A stretch of DNA of 64,000 nucleotides from Microbacterium immunditiarum (GTDB taxonomy: Bacteria; Actinomycetota; Actinomycetes; Actinomycetales; Microbacteriaceae): the NCBI RefSeq assembly GCF_013409785.1, contig NZ_JACCBV010000001.1, positions 3,720,001 through 3,784,000 on the forward strand, read 5' to 3'. This document shows positions 7,190-16,801 of the stretch, piece after piece. A program made the translations under genes and the position numbers. The notes under the pieces were generated by a model that searched no databases, was not told where the DNA came from, and was given only the letters and a program-made list of their open reading frames with translations. Every line of letters begins with the position of its first letter. Positions within the stretch are counted from its first letter, which is position 1.

Positions 7190-10100
7190 GTGAGACGACG
7201 CCGCAAGATCTTCGCCGCCCTCGCATCCGCGATCGCGGCCGGAGCGTTGCTGGTCACCTCCCTGACCGCGGTACCCGCCGCGACAGCCGCCGACACCGTC
7301 GTGTCGTCCGTCGACTTCGAAGACGGCACCCTGGGCGGCTGGACGCAGAGCGGCGGCGGTGCCGACACCCTGACCTATGTGGCCGACCCCGACGACGCGT
7401 CGAACCAGGTGCTCAGCGTCAACGACCGCGACGCCGACTACGTCGGGATCGAGAGCCCCGCGTCGCTGTTCGAGGAGGGCACGGTCTACACGTTCAGCGC
7501 GCGCGTGCGCCTGGCTGACGACGCCCCCGCCGACTCGACCAGCGCACGGTTCGTCGTGAAGGACGGCTTCCACTGGGCCGACGGCAGCAACACGACGATC
7601 ACGAAGACGTCGTGGACGACGATCACCGGCACCCGCACGGCGGATGCCGACGACTCGAGCGTCTACATCGGCACGAGCGACCTGTCGCCGGCCGCGCCGT
7701 ACACGTACCTCGTCGACGACATCCTCATCACCGCCCCGTCCGGCGAGCCGAGCGGCCCGGTCACGGTGCTGCAGAGCGACTTCGAGACGGACACGGCTCC
7801 ATGGGCCGGTCGCGGTGCGACGATCGCGCAGACGGATGCCGCCGCCCACGGCGGCTCGCACAGCCTCGCGATCACCGACCGCGCGAACACGTGGAGCGGA
7901 GCCTCGATCGACGTGTCGACGCTCTTCGACGAAGGCGTCGAGTACTCGATCTCGGCGTGGGTGCGCCTCGCCGACCCCTCGGCGGCCCCCATCGGCGTGA
8001 ACCTCGGCGTCAACCAGCCCGGCGCGGCGAACGAGTACCCGTGGGTCGGCTCGCGCACGACCGTCGACGGCACCGCCTGGGTGCAGCTGAGCGGCACCTA
8101 CACGAGCGACCCGGCGACCCCCGCCGCGATCCTCTACGTGGAGGCGGCTGAGGCGGGCGTGGACCTGCTCCTCGACGACGTGCTCATCACGGCGCCCGAG
8201 ACCGACCCGAACGAGCCGCCGACGCAGGCTCCGGGCACCGTGCTGCTCGAGACGGGCTTCGACGACGGCGAGCTCGACGGCTGGTTCCCGCGTCAGGGCT
8301 CTGACACGTCGAACCCCACCGTTTCGGTCGTGGAGGGCGGCGCGCTCGCGACGTCCCACGCCGTGCAGGTCTCCGACCGCACGCACGAGGGCGACGGCGT
8401 GCAGCACGACGTGAAGGACGTCCTGCTCCCCGGCGCGACGTACGCGCTCGAGGCGTATGTGCGCTTCGCGCCCGACTCCGACCTCGGACGCGGCCTCACC
8501 GTCTCGATGCGCACGCTCAACGGCGGATCGCAGTCGTTCGCGAACCTCATCCAGGTCGAGAACGCGACCGCGACCGGCTGGACGCGCGTGTCGGGGCAGT
8601 TCACCGTCCCCGGCTACGACGAGGCCGCGGAGCTGTACTTCGAGGCCCGCTACAACAGCGGCAACACCTCGACGTTCCTCGTCGACCAGATCACGGTGTG
8701 GGTGCCCGAGCCGTCCACGGGCGACCTGTCGCTCACGCCTCTGAAGGACACCGTCGACTTCCCCGTCGGCGTGGCGATCGACCAGCGTGAGACGAGCGGT
8801 GGGGCATCCGACGTCGTCCTCCACCACTTCGACCAGATCACGGCCGAGAACCACATGAAGGTCGAGGCCTGGTACAACGCCGACAAGCAGTTCACGCCCC
8901 ATTCGCAGGCCGCCGCGCTGCTCGACTACGCGCGCGACAACGATCTGCGCGTGTACGGCCACGTGCTGCTGTGGCACTCGCAGACGCCGGCGTGGTTCTT
9001 CCAGGACGACACAGGGCGCGAGCTCACCGACTCCGACGCCGACAGGCAGTTCCTGCGCGACCGCCTGCGCACGCACGTCTTCGACATCGCGGAGTGGATC
9101 TCGAGCGAGTACGGGCTGTTCGGATCCGACACGAACCCGCTCACCGCGTGGGACGTCGTCAACGAGGTGGTCTCCGACCAGGCGACCCCGGACGGCCTCC
9201 GCCCGAGCGCGTGGTACCGCGTGTTCGGCGAGGAGTACATCCACCTCGCGTTCCAGTACGCCGACGAGGCGTTCAACGACGTCTACGCCGACCCGGCGGC
9301 CGACCGCCCGGTGAAGCTGTTCATCAACGACTACAACACCGAGCAGGACCTCAAGGGCGACCAGTACCAGGCGCTCGTGGAGCGGCTCCTCGACGCCGGG
9401 GTGCCGGTCGACGGCGTCGGCCACCAGTTCCACGTCTCGATCAACACGCCGATCTCGGCACTCGAGGCCGCACTCGACCGGTTCGCCGGCTACGGGCTGC
9501 TGCAGGCGGTGACCGAGATGGACGTCACGATCAACCCGGCGAACGAGCCGAACCGCATCAAGCAGGGCCACTTCTACCGCGACGCCTTCGACGCGTTCCG
9601 CGCGTACGAGGCATCCGCACCCGCCGCCGAGAAGCTGTACTCGGTGACGATCTGGGGCCTCACCGACACGCGGTCGTGGCGCTCGGCACAGCAGCCGGTG
9701 CTGTTCGACGGCTCGCTCGCGGCGAAGCCCGCGTACTTCGGCGCCGCCGGCGACGACGAGGGTGTGCCGCCGCTGATCAACACCGCGAACGTGTTCGAGG
9801 GCGACGTCGCGCTCCCGGACGGCTTCACGGATGCGGTCGAGTGGCGCAACCTGCCCGAGAACGTCCTCACGGGCGGGGCAGGCGGCTTCCAGACGCGGTG
9901 GAACGCGGATCACCTGACGGTCCTCGTGCGCAGCGCCGTCGAGGCGGAGCGGGTCGAGTTCACGTACCGCGGCGAGGAGTACGTCTACGCCCCCGGCGCG
10001 GCCGGTTCGGTCGCCGGCGTCGATGAGGTCGTGAACGGCGAGCACCTCATCGCGGTGCACCTGCCGCACGCCGACGTGACGCGCGGATCGACGGCTCCGT

Positions 10101-11086
10101 TCGACGTCCGCGTGGTGGGCGCTGACGGAACGGTCGTGGGCGGCTGGAACTCGGCCGGATCGACGGGGACGCTCACGTTCCTCGAGCCGCTGTCGTTCCT
10201 CGAGGTGCCCGAGACGGATGCCGCGCCCACCGTCGACGCGACGGTCGACGAGGTCTGGAGCACGGTCGAGCCGGTGACGACGGCGACCCGTGTCGAGGGC
10301 AGCGCCGAGGGTGCGAAGGCCTCGGTGCGCACGCTGTGGCGCGGCGACGTGCTGTACGTGCTGTACGAGGTGGCCGACCCGGTCATCGACGTCGCGAACA
10401 GCGACCCGTGGAACCAGGACGGCGTCGAGCTGTTCCTCGACCTCGAGAACCGCAAGACCGGTGCGTACGGCCCGAACGACGCGCAGTTCCGCGTGACGGT
10501 CGAGAACGGCCGATCGTTCGGCACGGGTGACGCGGCAGCCCAGGCGGCACGCCTCGAGAGCGCGGCGGCCCTCGTCGACGGCGGGTACGTCGTCGAGCTC
10601 GCGGTCGACCTGACCGGCCAGTCCGGCGGTCAGAGCGACGTCCCGCTCGGCGGTCCCGACACGTTCCACGGGATCGACTTCCAGGTCAACGACGGTCGCG
10701 ACGGTGCGCGGTACTCGGTGCACACGTGGGCCGAGCCGACGGGCACGGGCTATCAGACGACGGCCCGCTGGGGCGTCGCGCACCTGGTCGCCGCCGACGA
10801 CCCCGAGCCGGAGCTCGTGAACCTCGTCGCACCGTCGATCGTGGGCAAGGTGGCCAAGAGCAAGACGGTCACCGCCGACCCCGGTGAGTGGTCGTTGGAG
10901 GGCGTCACCTTCACGTATCAGTGGCTGGTCGACGGCGAGCCAGTGGGCAAGAAGGACACGTCGGCCACGTTCAAGCCGAAGAACGCCCATGTCGGCAAGG
11001 AGCTGTCGGTCGTCGTCACCGCACACCTCGACGGTTTCGAGGCGGTCTCGGCCACCTCGGCACCGGTCGTCGTCGCCAGGAAGTAA
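7190..11086 (+). CDS. Secreted modular endo-1,4-beta-xylanase (CBM-CBM-CBM-GH10-CBM9-Ig-like)
   Basis: A 1,298-residue exported xylanase. GTG 7190 is chosen because AAAGGAG lies five bases upstream and a classic signal peptide follows (RRRRK, hydrophobic core, cleavage near AATAA at residue 35). Three CBM4/9 (CBM22-like) modules occupy about residues 40-185, 190-345 and 348-510, each ending in a VDDIL or VDQIT strand. The GH10 domain runs about 517-860 with acid/base Glu659 in WDVVNEV and nucleophile Glu776 in VTEMDV. A CBM9-like domain at about 1010-1190 (NQDGVELFLD) and an Ig-like domain at about 1205-1298 follow. There is no LPXTG motif or SLH domain. The multiple binding modules suit insoluble plant xylan. 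Two strong hairpins follow the stop. Confidence 0.95.
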   Translation: MRRRRKIFAALASAIAAGALLVTSLTAVPAATAADTVVSSVDFEDGTLGGWTQSGGGADTLTYVADPDDASNQVLSVNDRDADYVGIESPASLFEEGTVYTFSARVRLADDAPADSTSARFVVKDGFHWADGSNTTITKTSWTTITGTRTADADDSSVYIGTSDLSPAAPYTYLVDDILITAPSGEPSGPVTVLQSDFETDTAPWAGRGATIAQTDAAAHGGSHSLAITDRANTWSGASIDVSTLFDEGVEYSISAWVRLADPSAAPIGVNLGVNQPGAANEYPWVGSRTTVDGTAWVQLSGTYTSDPATPAAILYVEAAEAGVDLLLDDVLITAPETDPNEPPTQAPGTVLLETGFDDGELDGWFPRQGSDTSNPTVSVVEGGALATSHAVQVSDRTHEGDGVQHDVKDVLLPGATYALEAYVRFAPDSDLGRGLTVSMRTLNGGSQSFANLIQVENATATGWTRVSGQFTVPGYDEAAELYFEARYNSGNTSTFLVDQITVWVPEPSTGDLSLTPLKDTVDFPVGVAIDQRETSGGASDVVLHHFDQITAENHMKVEAWYNADKQFTPHSQAAALLDYARDNDLRVYGHVLLWHSQTPAWFFQDDTGRELTDSDADRQFLRDRLRTHVFDIAEWISSEYGLFGSDTNPLTAWDVVNEVVSDQATPDGLRPSAWYRVFGEEYIHLAFQYADEAFNDVYADPAADRPVKLFINDYNTEQDLKGDQYQALVERLLDAGVPVDGVGHQFHVSINTPISALEAALDRFAGYGLLQAVTEMDVTINPANEPNRIKQGHFYRDAFDAFRAYEASAPAAEKLYSVTIWGLTDTRSWRSAQQPVLFDGSLAAKPAYFGAAGDDEGVPPLINTANVFEGDVALPDGFTDAVEWRNLPENVLTGGAGGFQTRWNADHLTVLVRSAVEAERVEFTYRGEEYVYAPGAAGSVAGVDEVVNGEHLIAVHLPHADVTRGSTAPFDVRVVGADGTVVGGWNSAGSTGTLTFLEPLSFLEVPETDAAPTVDATVDEVWSTVEPVTTATRVEGSAEGAKASVRTLWRGDVLYVLYEVADPVIDVANSDPWNQDGVELFLDLENRKTGAYGPNDAQFRVTVENGRSFGTGDAAAQAARLESAAALVDGGYVVELAVDLTGQSGGQSDVPLGGPDTFHGIDFQVNDGRDGARYSVHTWAEPTGTGYQTTARWGVAHLVAADDPEPELVNLVAPSIVGKVAKSKTVTADPGEWSLEGVTFTYQWLVDGEPVGKKDTSATFKPKNAHVGKELSVVVTAHLDGFEAVSATSAPVVVARK

Positions 11087-11103
11087 CGCGACGGATCCCC
11101 CAC

Positions 11104-11138
11104 GCGGGGCGTCGCGGGCCGAGCCCGCGGCGCCCCGC
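11104..11138. terminator. GC-rich hairpin terminator after the xylanase
   Basis: The stem pairs GCGGGGCG with CGCCCCGC and CGCGGGC with GCCCGCG around a CGA loop, with one G-T wobble between the two stems. It begins 18 bases after the xylanase stop. No long T-tract follows, as is common for high-GC actinobacteria. Confidence 0.7.
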
Positions 11139-11174
11139 ACTCTCGTGCGCGGAACGCCCGCACCGACGCAGAGA

Positions 11175-11202
11175 GGGCGCGAGCGGTGAACCGCTCGCGC
11201 CC
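11175..11202. terminator. Perfect 12-bp hairpin between convergent genes
   Basis: GGGCGCGAGCGG and CCGCTCGCGCCC pair perfectly around a TGAA tetraloop. It lies 20 bases downstream of the GH3 stop on the minus strand and about 90 bases after the xylanase stop on the plus strand, so it can act in both directions. Confidence 0.7.
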
Positions 11203-11221
11203 CTGCGCTCCCTGTGGTCGG

Positions 11222-13588
11222 TCAGGCGTCGGGCAGCACCGTGACCGTCGCGTGCAGGGCGCGGGTGTGGTCGACGACCCGGGTGTCGCCCACGACGCGG
11301 ACGGTGCGCGACGCGACGAGTTCCGAGCTCGACCGGCCGAACGACAGCACGAGGTCGCCCGGCTCGACGATGCGGCGTCCGTCGACCCCGGTGAAGGAGG
11401 TGATGTCGGCGGGCACGTCGAACGACACCCGCGCGCGCTCGCCGGCCGCGAGCGGCACGCGCGCGTAGGCGATGAGCCGCTGGACCGGGCGCACGACCGA
11501 CGCCACGGGGTCGTGCAGGTAGAGCTGCACGACCTCCACGCCGTCACGGTCACCCGCGTTGCCGAGGTGGATCGACACCGTCACCGTGCCGTCGACCGGC
11601 AGGTCGGGGGCGGATGCCGCGGCATCCGACCACACGAACGGCGAGTAGCCGAGCCCATGGCCGAACGCGAACGCCGGCGAGGGGTCGATGTTCGAGACGC
11701 CGCTCTTGCGCGCGAGCGTCGCGGCGAGGTACGTCGACGGCTGCGCGCCGGCGTCGGCCGGGATGCTCACGGGCAGGCGCCCGCTCGGGTTGACGCGGCC
11801 CGACAGCACACGGGCGATCGCGGGCGTGCCCTCCTCGCCGGCGAAGAACGCTGCGACGATGGCGGCCGCGCGATCGACGGCGGAGCCCAGCGCGTAAGGC
11901 CGCCCCGCGAGCAGCGTCGCGATCGTCGGCGTTCCCGTCTCGATCACGGCGTCGAGCAGGTCCTGCTGGGCTCCGGGGAGGCTCAGGTCGGCCGCGTCGC
12001 AGCCCTCGCCGCTCGTGCCCCGGCCGAACAGCCCGGCGCGGTCGCCGAGGGCGACGATGGCGACGTCGGCTCCGCGGACGGCCTCGAGCGCTTCGCCGAA
12101 GTCTCGTTCGCCACCGTCGACGCTCGTGCCCTGCACGTACGTGATCTCGGCGTCGGGGAACTCGGCGCGCAGCGACTCGAGCAGGGTCGGGAGCTCGATG
12201 CCGTCCCCGAAGTCGGGGTGGTGGATGCCCACGTGCAGCGGGAACGAGTAGCAGCCGAGCACCGCGTACGGGTCGTCGCCGTTCGGGCCCACGAGGGCGA
12301 TCCGCTTCGGGGAGCGCAGCGGCAGCGTCCCGTCGTTGCTGAGCAGCACGATGGCCCGCTCGGCGACTTCGCGCGCGAGCGCGCGGTTCTCGGCCGGGTC
12401 GAGGTCGACCGAGCCGCGCACCTCGTCGGCCATCGCGTCCTCGCGCCCGTGGAGCACAGGCGGGACGAACCCGGCCTCGCCGTCGAGCAGACCCAGGTCG
12501 ATCTTCTGCGCGAGCACGCGTCGCAGGGCGCGGTCGATGAGCGCCTCGGGCACGACGCCGTCGCGCACTGCGGCGACGAGATCGGGGCCGAAGGTCTTGC
12601 GACCGGGGAGCTCGACGTCGATGCCCGCCTCGAGCGCCTGGTGCGCCGCGTCGGTCCAGTCCGCGGCGGTGCCGTGCTGGGTCACGAGGAACGCGATCGC
12701 GAAGTAGTCCGCGACGACGGTTCCCTCGAAGCCCCACGTGTCGCGCAGGAGACCCGTGAGCAGCGACTCGTCCGCCGCCGACGGCACGCCGTCGATGTCG
12801 GTGTACGAGTTCATGACGCTGCGCACGCCGCTCTCGCGGATCGCCATCTCGAACGGGGGCAGGATCACGTCGGCGAGCTCGCGCCGGCCGATCGACACGG
12901 GAGCGAGGTTGCGGCCCGCCTTCGAGGCCGAGTAGCCGGCGAAGTGCTTGAGCGTCGCGACGACGCCCGCCGACTCGAGCCCCTTGATGTAGGCCGTCGC
13001 GGTCGTGCCGACGAGGTACGGGTCCTCGCCGATCGTCTCTTCCACGCGGCCCCACCGGGCGTCGCGCACGACGTCGAGCACGGGGGCGAGACCCTGGTGC
13101 ACGCCCATCTTGCGCATGTCCGCGCCTATCCGAGCCCCCATCCGCTCGACGAGGTCGGGCGACCACGCGGCGCCCCACGAGAGCGGCACCGGGTAGGCGG
13201 TCGCGCCCCACGCGGCGAAGCCCGCGAGGCACTCCTCGTGCGCGAGGGCGGGGATGCCCAGGCGCGACTCCGACACGATGCGCTGCTGCGTGCGCAGGAG
13301 CGACACGGCGCCGGCGGCCGGATCGACCGGAACCGTGCCGTACGTGCGCGTGAGCTGCCCGAGCCCGAGCGGAGCGATGTCGGCGAGATCGACGTCCTCG
13401 GTCATCTCGTTCTGGTTGGGCGCGACCTCGGCCCCGTCGTTCGACGCGGCGATCCAGATGCCGTACAGCTGGGCGATCTTCTCCTCGAGGGTCAGCGCAC
13501 CGACCAGCGCGTCGACACGCTGGTCGACGGGCAACGTCGAGTCACGCCACACCTCGGTCACGGCCTCGGTCGAGGCATCCGTCGTCAT
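11222..13588 (-). CDS. GH3 family glycosidase, probable intracellular beta-xylosidase (BxlA-like)
   Basis: A 788-residue glycoside hydrolase family 3 enzyme. The N-terminal TIM barrel includes GEDPYLVG and KHFAGYS, the substrate-binding region. The predicted nucleophile Asp294 lies in TVVADYF. The alpha/beta C-terminal domain (about 420-620) and a fibronectin-III-like domain (about 690-770) follow. No signal peptide is seen, so it hydrolyses imported xylobiose or similar disaccharides in the cytoplasm. The ATG overlaps the upstream permease stop (ATGA). The order binding protein, permease, permease, GH3 matches the Streptomyces bxlEFG-bxlA operon. Beta-glucosidase activity cannot be excluded from sequence alone. 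Confidence 0.92.
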   Translation of the reverse strand: MTTDASTEAVTEVWRDSTLPVDQRVDALVGALTLEEKIAQLYGIWIAASNDGAEVAPNQNEMTEDVDLADIAPLGLGQLTRTYGTVPVDPAAGAVSLLRTQQRIVSESRLGIPALAHEECLAGFAAWGATAYPVPLSWGAAWSPDLVERMGARIGADMRKMGVHQGLAPVLDVVRDARWGRVEETIGEDPYLVGTTATAYIKGLESAGVVATLKHFAGYSASKAGRNLAPVSIGRRELADVILPPFEMAIRESGVRSVMNSYTDIDGVPSAADESLLTGLLRDTWGFEGTVVADYFAIAFLVTQHGTAADWTDAAHQALEAGIDVELPGRKTFGPDLVAAVRDGVVPEALIDRALRRVLAQKIDLGLLDGEAGFVPPVLHGREDAMADEVRGSVDLDPAENRALAREVAERAIVLLSNDGTLPLRSPKRIALVGPNGDDPYAVLGCYSFPLHVGIHHPDFGDGIELPTLLESLRAEFPDAEITYVQGTSVDGGERDFGEALEAVRGADVAIVALGDRAGLFGRGTSGEGCDAADLSLPGAQQDLLDAVIETGTPTIATLLAGRPYALGSAVDRAAAIVAAFFAGEEGTPAIARVLSGRVNPSGRLPVSIPADAGAQPSTYLAATLARKSGVSNIDPSPAFAFGHGLGYSPFVWSDAAASAPDLPVDGTVTVSIHLGNAGDRDGVEVVQLYLHDPVASVVRPVQRLIAYARVPLAAGERARVSFDVPADITSFTGVDGRRIVEPGDLVLSFGRSSSELVASRTVRVVGDTRVVDHTRALHATVTVLPDA

Positions 13589-14451
13589 CCCTTCACCGCC
13601 CCCTGAAGACCGCCGACGATTCGCTTCTCGGCGAGTGTGAAGAACAGGATCGCTGGAAGCATCGCGAGCGAGGTATATGCGAGCACGCCCGTCGTGTCCT
13701 GCCCGTAGGCCGTCGAGAAGAACTGCACGCCGAGCGGCAGCGTGTAGTCCTCGGGGCGCGCACCGCCCGCCTGCAGCACGAACAGCGGCAGGAGGTAGGC
13801 GTTCCAGCTGCCGACGAAGGCGAGGACGCCGACCGTCATGAGACCGGGCATCGACAGCGGCAGCATGATGCGCCAGAAGAACCCGATGCGCGTCGTGCCG
13901 TCGACCACCGCCGCGTCTTCGAGCTCGCCCGGGATGGCACGCAGGAAGGGCACGAGGATGATGATCGTCGTCGGCAGGGCGAACGCGACCTGCGGGATGA
14001 TGAGCCCCCACCACGATCCGAAGAGGTTGAGCTGACGCAGCAGGACGGTCAGCGGAAGGATCGAGATCGTGAGCGGGAACAGCAGCCCCGTCGTGAACAG
14101 CGCATAGAGGAAGTTGCGGCCGCGGAAGTCGTAGCGCGCGATCACGAACGCCGCCATGACGCCCAGGAGCATGACGCCGAGCGTCGTGCCGAGGGCGGTG
14201 ACGGTGCTCGCGAGCACCTGGTTCCAGAACCGCGGATCGCCGAGGATTCGCGCGTAGTTGTCGAACACCCACGGGTTCGGGAGCCCCGCCGGGTCGGCGA
14301 AGAAGTCGGGGTTCGTGCGGAAGCCGGCGATCGCGACGTACAGGACAGGCCCGATCGCGATGGCTGCGACCACGAGCGCCACGACGTAGACGATCGGCTG
14401 GCTCCAGTCGATGCCGCGCTTGCCCGCGCGGTGCTGCAGTGCGGCGGTCAT
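13585..14451 (-). CDS. Carbohydrate ABC transporter permease (MalG-like, BxlG-like)
   Basis: A 288-residue CUT1 permease with six membrane segments. The EAA loop reads ELEDAAVVDGTTRIGFFW and is followed by LPLSMPGLMTVG. It lies one base after the stop of the partner permease and its own stop overlaps the GH3 start by four bases, so four genes are translationally linked. It forms the membrane channel with the product of 14453-15439 and receives sugar from the lipoprotein at 15459-16790. No ATPase is encoded here, which implies a shared MsiK-type ATPase. Xylobiose or xylo-oligosaccharide is the inferred cargo. Confidence 0.92.
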   Translation of the reverse strand: MTAALQHRAGKRGIDWSQPIVYVVALVVAAIAIGPVLYVAIAGFRTNPDFFADPAGLPNPWVFDNYARILGDPRFWNQVLASTVTALGTTLGVMLLGVMAAFVIARYDFRGRNFLYALFTTGLLFPLTISILPLTVLLRQLNLFGSWWGLIIPQVAFALPTTIIILVPFLRAIPGELEDAAVVDGTTRIGFFWRIMLPLSMPGLMTVGVLAFVGSWNAYLLPLFVLQAGGARPEDYTLPLGVQFFSTAYGQDTTGVLAYTSLAMLPAILFFTLAEKRIVGGLQGAVKG

Positions 14452-14452
14452 G

Positions 14453-15439
14453 TCAGCGCACCCCCGTCGTGAGGGCGCCCTGCAGGTCGCGGCGCAGCGC
14501 GAAGCGCTGGTAGAGCAGGGCGACGATGAGCGAGATGAGGAAGAGCACGACCGCGACGGCGCTGCCGTATCCGATCTGCGTCACGTTGAGGCCGTATTCG
14601 ACCATGTACACCGCCATCGTGGAGGAAGCATGGAGAGGTCCGCCGCCGGTGACGATCCACACGAGGTCGAACAGCTGCAACGAACCGATGATCGACAGGA
14701 ACGCCCAGATGCGGATGGTGGGTCCGAGCAGCGGCACGGTGATGTGCCACTGGGTCTTCCACCAGCCGGCGCCATCGAGGGCGGCGGCTTCGTAGAGGTC
14801 TTCGGGGATGCCCGCCAGGCCGGCGAGCATGAGGATGATCGCGAGGCCGAGGTACTTCCACGTGAGGATGCCGAACATCGTCCACATGACGACGCTCGGG
14901 TCGGCCAGCCAGGCCGGAGGGTTCTCGATCCCGATCATTCGCAGCCACGTGTCGATGGGGCCGTACCGGGTCGGCGGGACCGACTGGAGCATGATCTGCC
15001 ACGCGAGACCGGCGGTCACCTCGCTGAGCACGTAGGGCACGAAGATGAGCGCGCGAAGCAGCCCGCGGAAGCGCAGTCGCCGGTTCATGAGGAGCGCGAC
15101 GAGGATCGCGAGCGGCCCCTGGATGAGCAGCGACAGGAAGAGGATGAAGAAGTTGTTGCCCACCGAGCGGTGGAACACCGGGTCGGTCAGAAGCCGGGCG
15201 TAGTTGTCGAAGCCGATGAAGCGTTCGAGGGGTCCGAGGCCGTTCCAGTTGAAGAAGCTGTAGTACGCGGCCAGGACCACGGGGAGGAGGACGAAGACGA
15301 GGTAGACGAGAACCGCCGGTCCTGCGAACAGGGTGACCTCACCCCACTGGCGCCTGCGGGCGCGCGCGGAGCGCTTCCTGGTCCCGACGGGGGCCGGGCC
15401 CGCGTCAAGCGCGGGCCCGGCCTCGTTGATTGCGGTCAT
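14453..15439 (-). CDS. Carbohydrate ABC transporter permease (MalF-like, BxlF-like)
   Basis: A 328-residue CUT1 permease. After a cytoplasmic, arginine-rich N-terminus of about 33 residues, six hydrophobic helices follow. The EAA loop is seen at DLYEAAALDGAGWWKTQW with the usual LPLLGPTI-like continuation. It is separated from the binding protein gene by 19 bases and from the downstream permease by one base. The gene order and the GH3 partner suggest xylobiose uptake. Family call is secure, substrate inferred. Confidence 0.92.
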   Translation of the reverse strand: MTAINEAGPALDAGPAPVGTRKRSARARRRQWGEVTLFAGPAVLVYLVFVLLPVVLAAYYSFFNWNGLGPLERFIGFDNYARLLTDPVFHRSVGNNFFILFLSLLIQGPLAILVALLMNRRLRFRGLLRALIFVPYVLSEVTAGLAWQIMLQSVPPTRYGPIDTWLRMIGIENPPAWLADPSVVMWTMFGILTWKYLGLAIILMLAGLAGIPEDLYEAAALDGAGWWKTQWHITVPLLGPTIRIWAFLSIIGSLQLFDLVWIVTGGGPLHASSTMAVYMVEYGLNVTQIGYGSAVAVVLFLISLIVALLYQRFALRRDLQGALTTGVR

Positions 15440-15458
15440 GAGGTGCGGTGTCGCCTTA

Positions 15459-16790
15459 CTACAGGGTCGCGGCCGCGTCGTTCATCGCCTGAGGAACGTC
15501 CTCGGGCGTGCCGTTGCCGAACATCAGGTTGACGATGGCGTCGTTCATCGCCTTGCCGATGACGGGACCGTACTGCGTGTCGAGCCACGTGACCACCAGC
15601 TCGGCGTTGACCGTGCCCTCGGCGATCTGCTTGAGCACCGGGTCGGTGATGCCGGCCTCGGCGCCCGCGACCGTCGGGATCTCGCCGGTGGCGGCGAAGC
15701 GGGTCTGCACGTCGACGCTGGAGATGTACTCGAGGAGGTCGAGCGTCTGGTCCGGCGCGTCGACGTAGACGCCCCATGCGTCACCCGAGCCGAGCGCGGC
15801 GCCGGGAGCGCCCGCGGCGCCCTCGATGTCGGGCACGGGCATCCACGCGAGCCACTCGGGCGCGGGCGGGTTGTCGGCCGGGGCGCCCGGGACGAGCTTC
15901 GCGGTCTCGCCGCGGTGCCACGTGCCCATGAGCTCCATCGCGGTCTGCTGCGCGGCGAGCAGGCCCGCCGAGCTGTTCGGCACGCTCTGTGCCGGGGTGC
16001 TGGTCGGGTTCTGCTGGAACGGCAGGTCGCCGTCGAACTCGTCCATCCACGCCTTGAGGTTCTCGCCCGCTTCGACGAAGCACTCGTCGTCGAAGGTCAG
16101 CGTCTCGGCGGCCTCCTTGAGCGCGTCCTCGGAGCACGTCTTGATCGCGAACTGGTACCACCAGTGGGCGGCCGGCCAGCCGTCGCCCGCGCCGACGCCG
16201 ATGGGAGCGACGCCGCTGTCGGCGAGCTTGTTGATCGCCTCGCTGAACTCGGTGAACGTGGTCGGCGTCTCGGTGATGCCCGCCTGCTCGAACAGGTCGG
16301 CGTTGTACCAGATGCCCTCGATGCCGAAGCGGTAGGGGATGCCGTACTGCTTGCCGTCGACGTTCCAGCCGGTGCCGGCGCCGCCGATCGAGTCGACGAC
16401 CTCGGTCAGCTCGCTGAGGTCCTTGAGGTAACCGGCCTCGACCTGCGACTTGATCTCACCCTCGGCCCAGACCATGAACAGGTCGGGAGCTGCGTCGCCA
16501 CCGGCCTGCAGTGCGTTGGGGATGAGGGTGCGCTGGAGCTCCTCGTTCTGGAACGCCTGGACGTCCACGTTGACTCCGGGGTTGTCGGCCTCGAACTCGG
16601 CGGCGACCTCCTCCCAGAAGGACTTCAGCGGCTCACCGGTGCCGTTGTGCCACCACGTGATGGTCACCTCGTCGCCGTTCCCGTCGTTGTCGGTGCCTCC
16701 GCCGCCGGCCGCACAGCCGGCGAGGGCGCCGATCGCCAGGCCGGTCGCGGCGACGCCCGCGGCGAACCGCAACGTGCTGCGTGTGTTCAT
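15459..16790 (-). CDS. Sugar-binding lipoprotein of a CUT1 ABC transporter (BxlE-like)
   Basis: A 443-residue extracellular solute-binding protein. The signal peptide ends in the lipobox LAGC at about residue 25, so the mature protein is lipid-anchored outside the membrane. The mature start TITWWHNGTG is typical of family 1 sugar-binding proteins, as are PDLFMVWAEGE and GIPYRFGIEGIWYN. It is the first gene of the operon with two permeases and the GH3 enzyme. Promoter TTGACT-17-TATCCT and a TCGAAAGTTTCGA operator are found directly upstream, which links it to the same regulon as the xylanase. Confidence 0.94.
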   Translation of the reverse strand: MNTRSTLRFAAGVAATGLAIGALAGCAAGGGGTDNDGNGDEVTITWWHNGTGEPLKSFWEEVAAEFEADNPGVNVDVQAFQNEELQRTLIPNALQAGGDAAPDLFMVWAEGEIKSQVEAGYLKDLSELTEVVDSIGGAGTGWNVDGKQYGIPYRFGIEGIWYNADLFEQAGITETPTTFTEFSEAINKLADSGVAPIGVGAGDGWPAAHWWYQFAIKTCSEDALKEAAETLTFDDECFVEAGENLKAWMDEFDGDLPFQQNPTSTPAQSVPNSSAGLLAAQQTAMELMGTWHRGETAKLVPGAPADNPPAPEWLAWMPVPDIEGAAGAPGAALGSGDAWGVYVDAPDQTLDLLEYISSVDVQTRFAATGEIPTVAGAEAGITDPVLKQIAEGTVNAELVVTWLDTQYGPVIGKAMNDAIVNLMFGNGTPEDVPQAMNDAAATL

Positions 16791-16801
16791 CTTCGAACCT
16801 C

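Noticed and set aside
5417..11140. A 1,907-codon open frame on the minus strand across the LacI and xylanase genes
   Set aside because: It has no ribosome-binding site, a composition typical of the antisense frame of high-GC genes (rich in R, A, V, D, E), and lies over two well-recognised genes.
11186..13606. An 806-codon plus-strand open frame opposite the GH3 gene
   Set aside because: Its arginine/histidine/aspartate-rich content is the mirror of the GH3 coding strand; no domain is recognisable.
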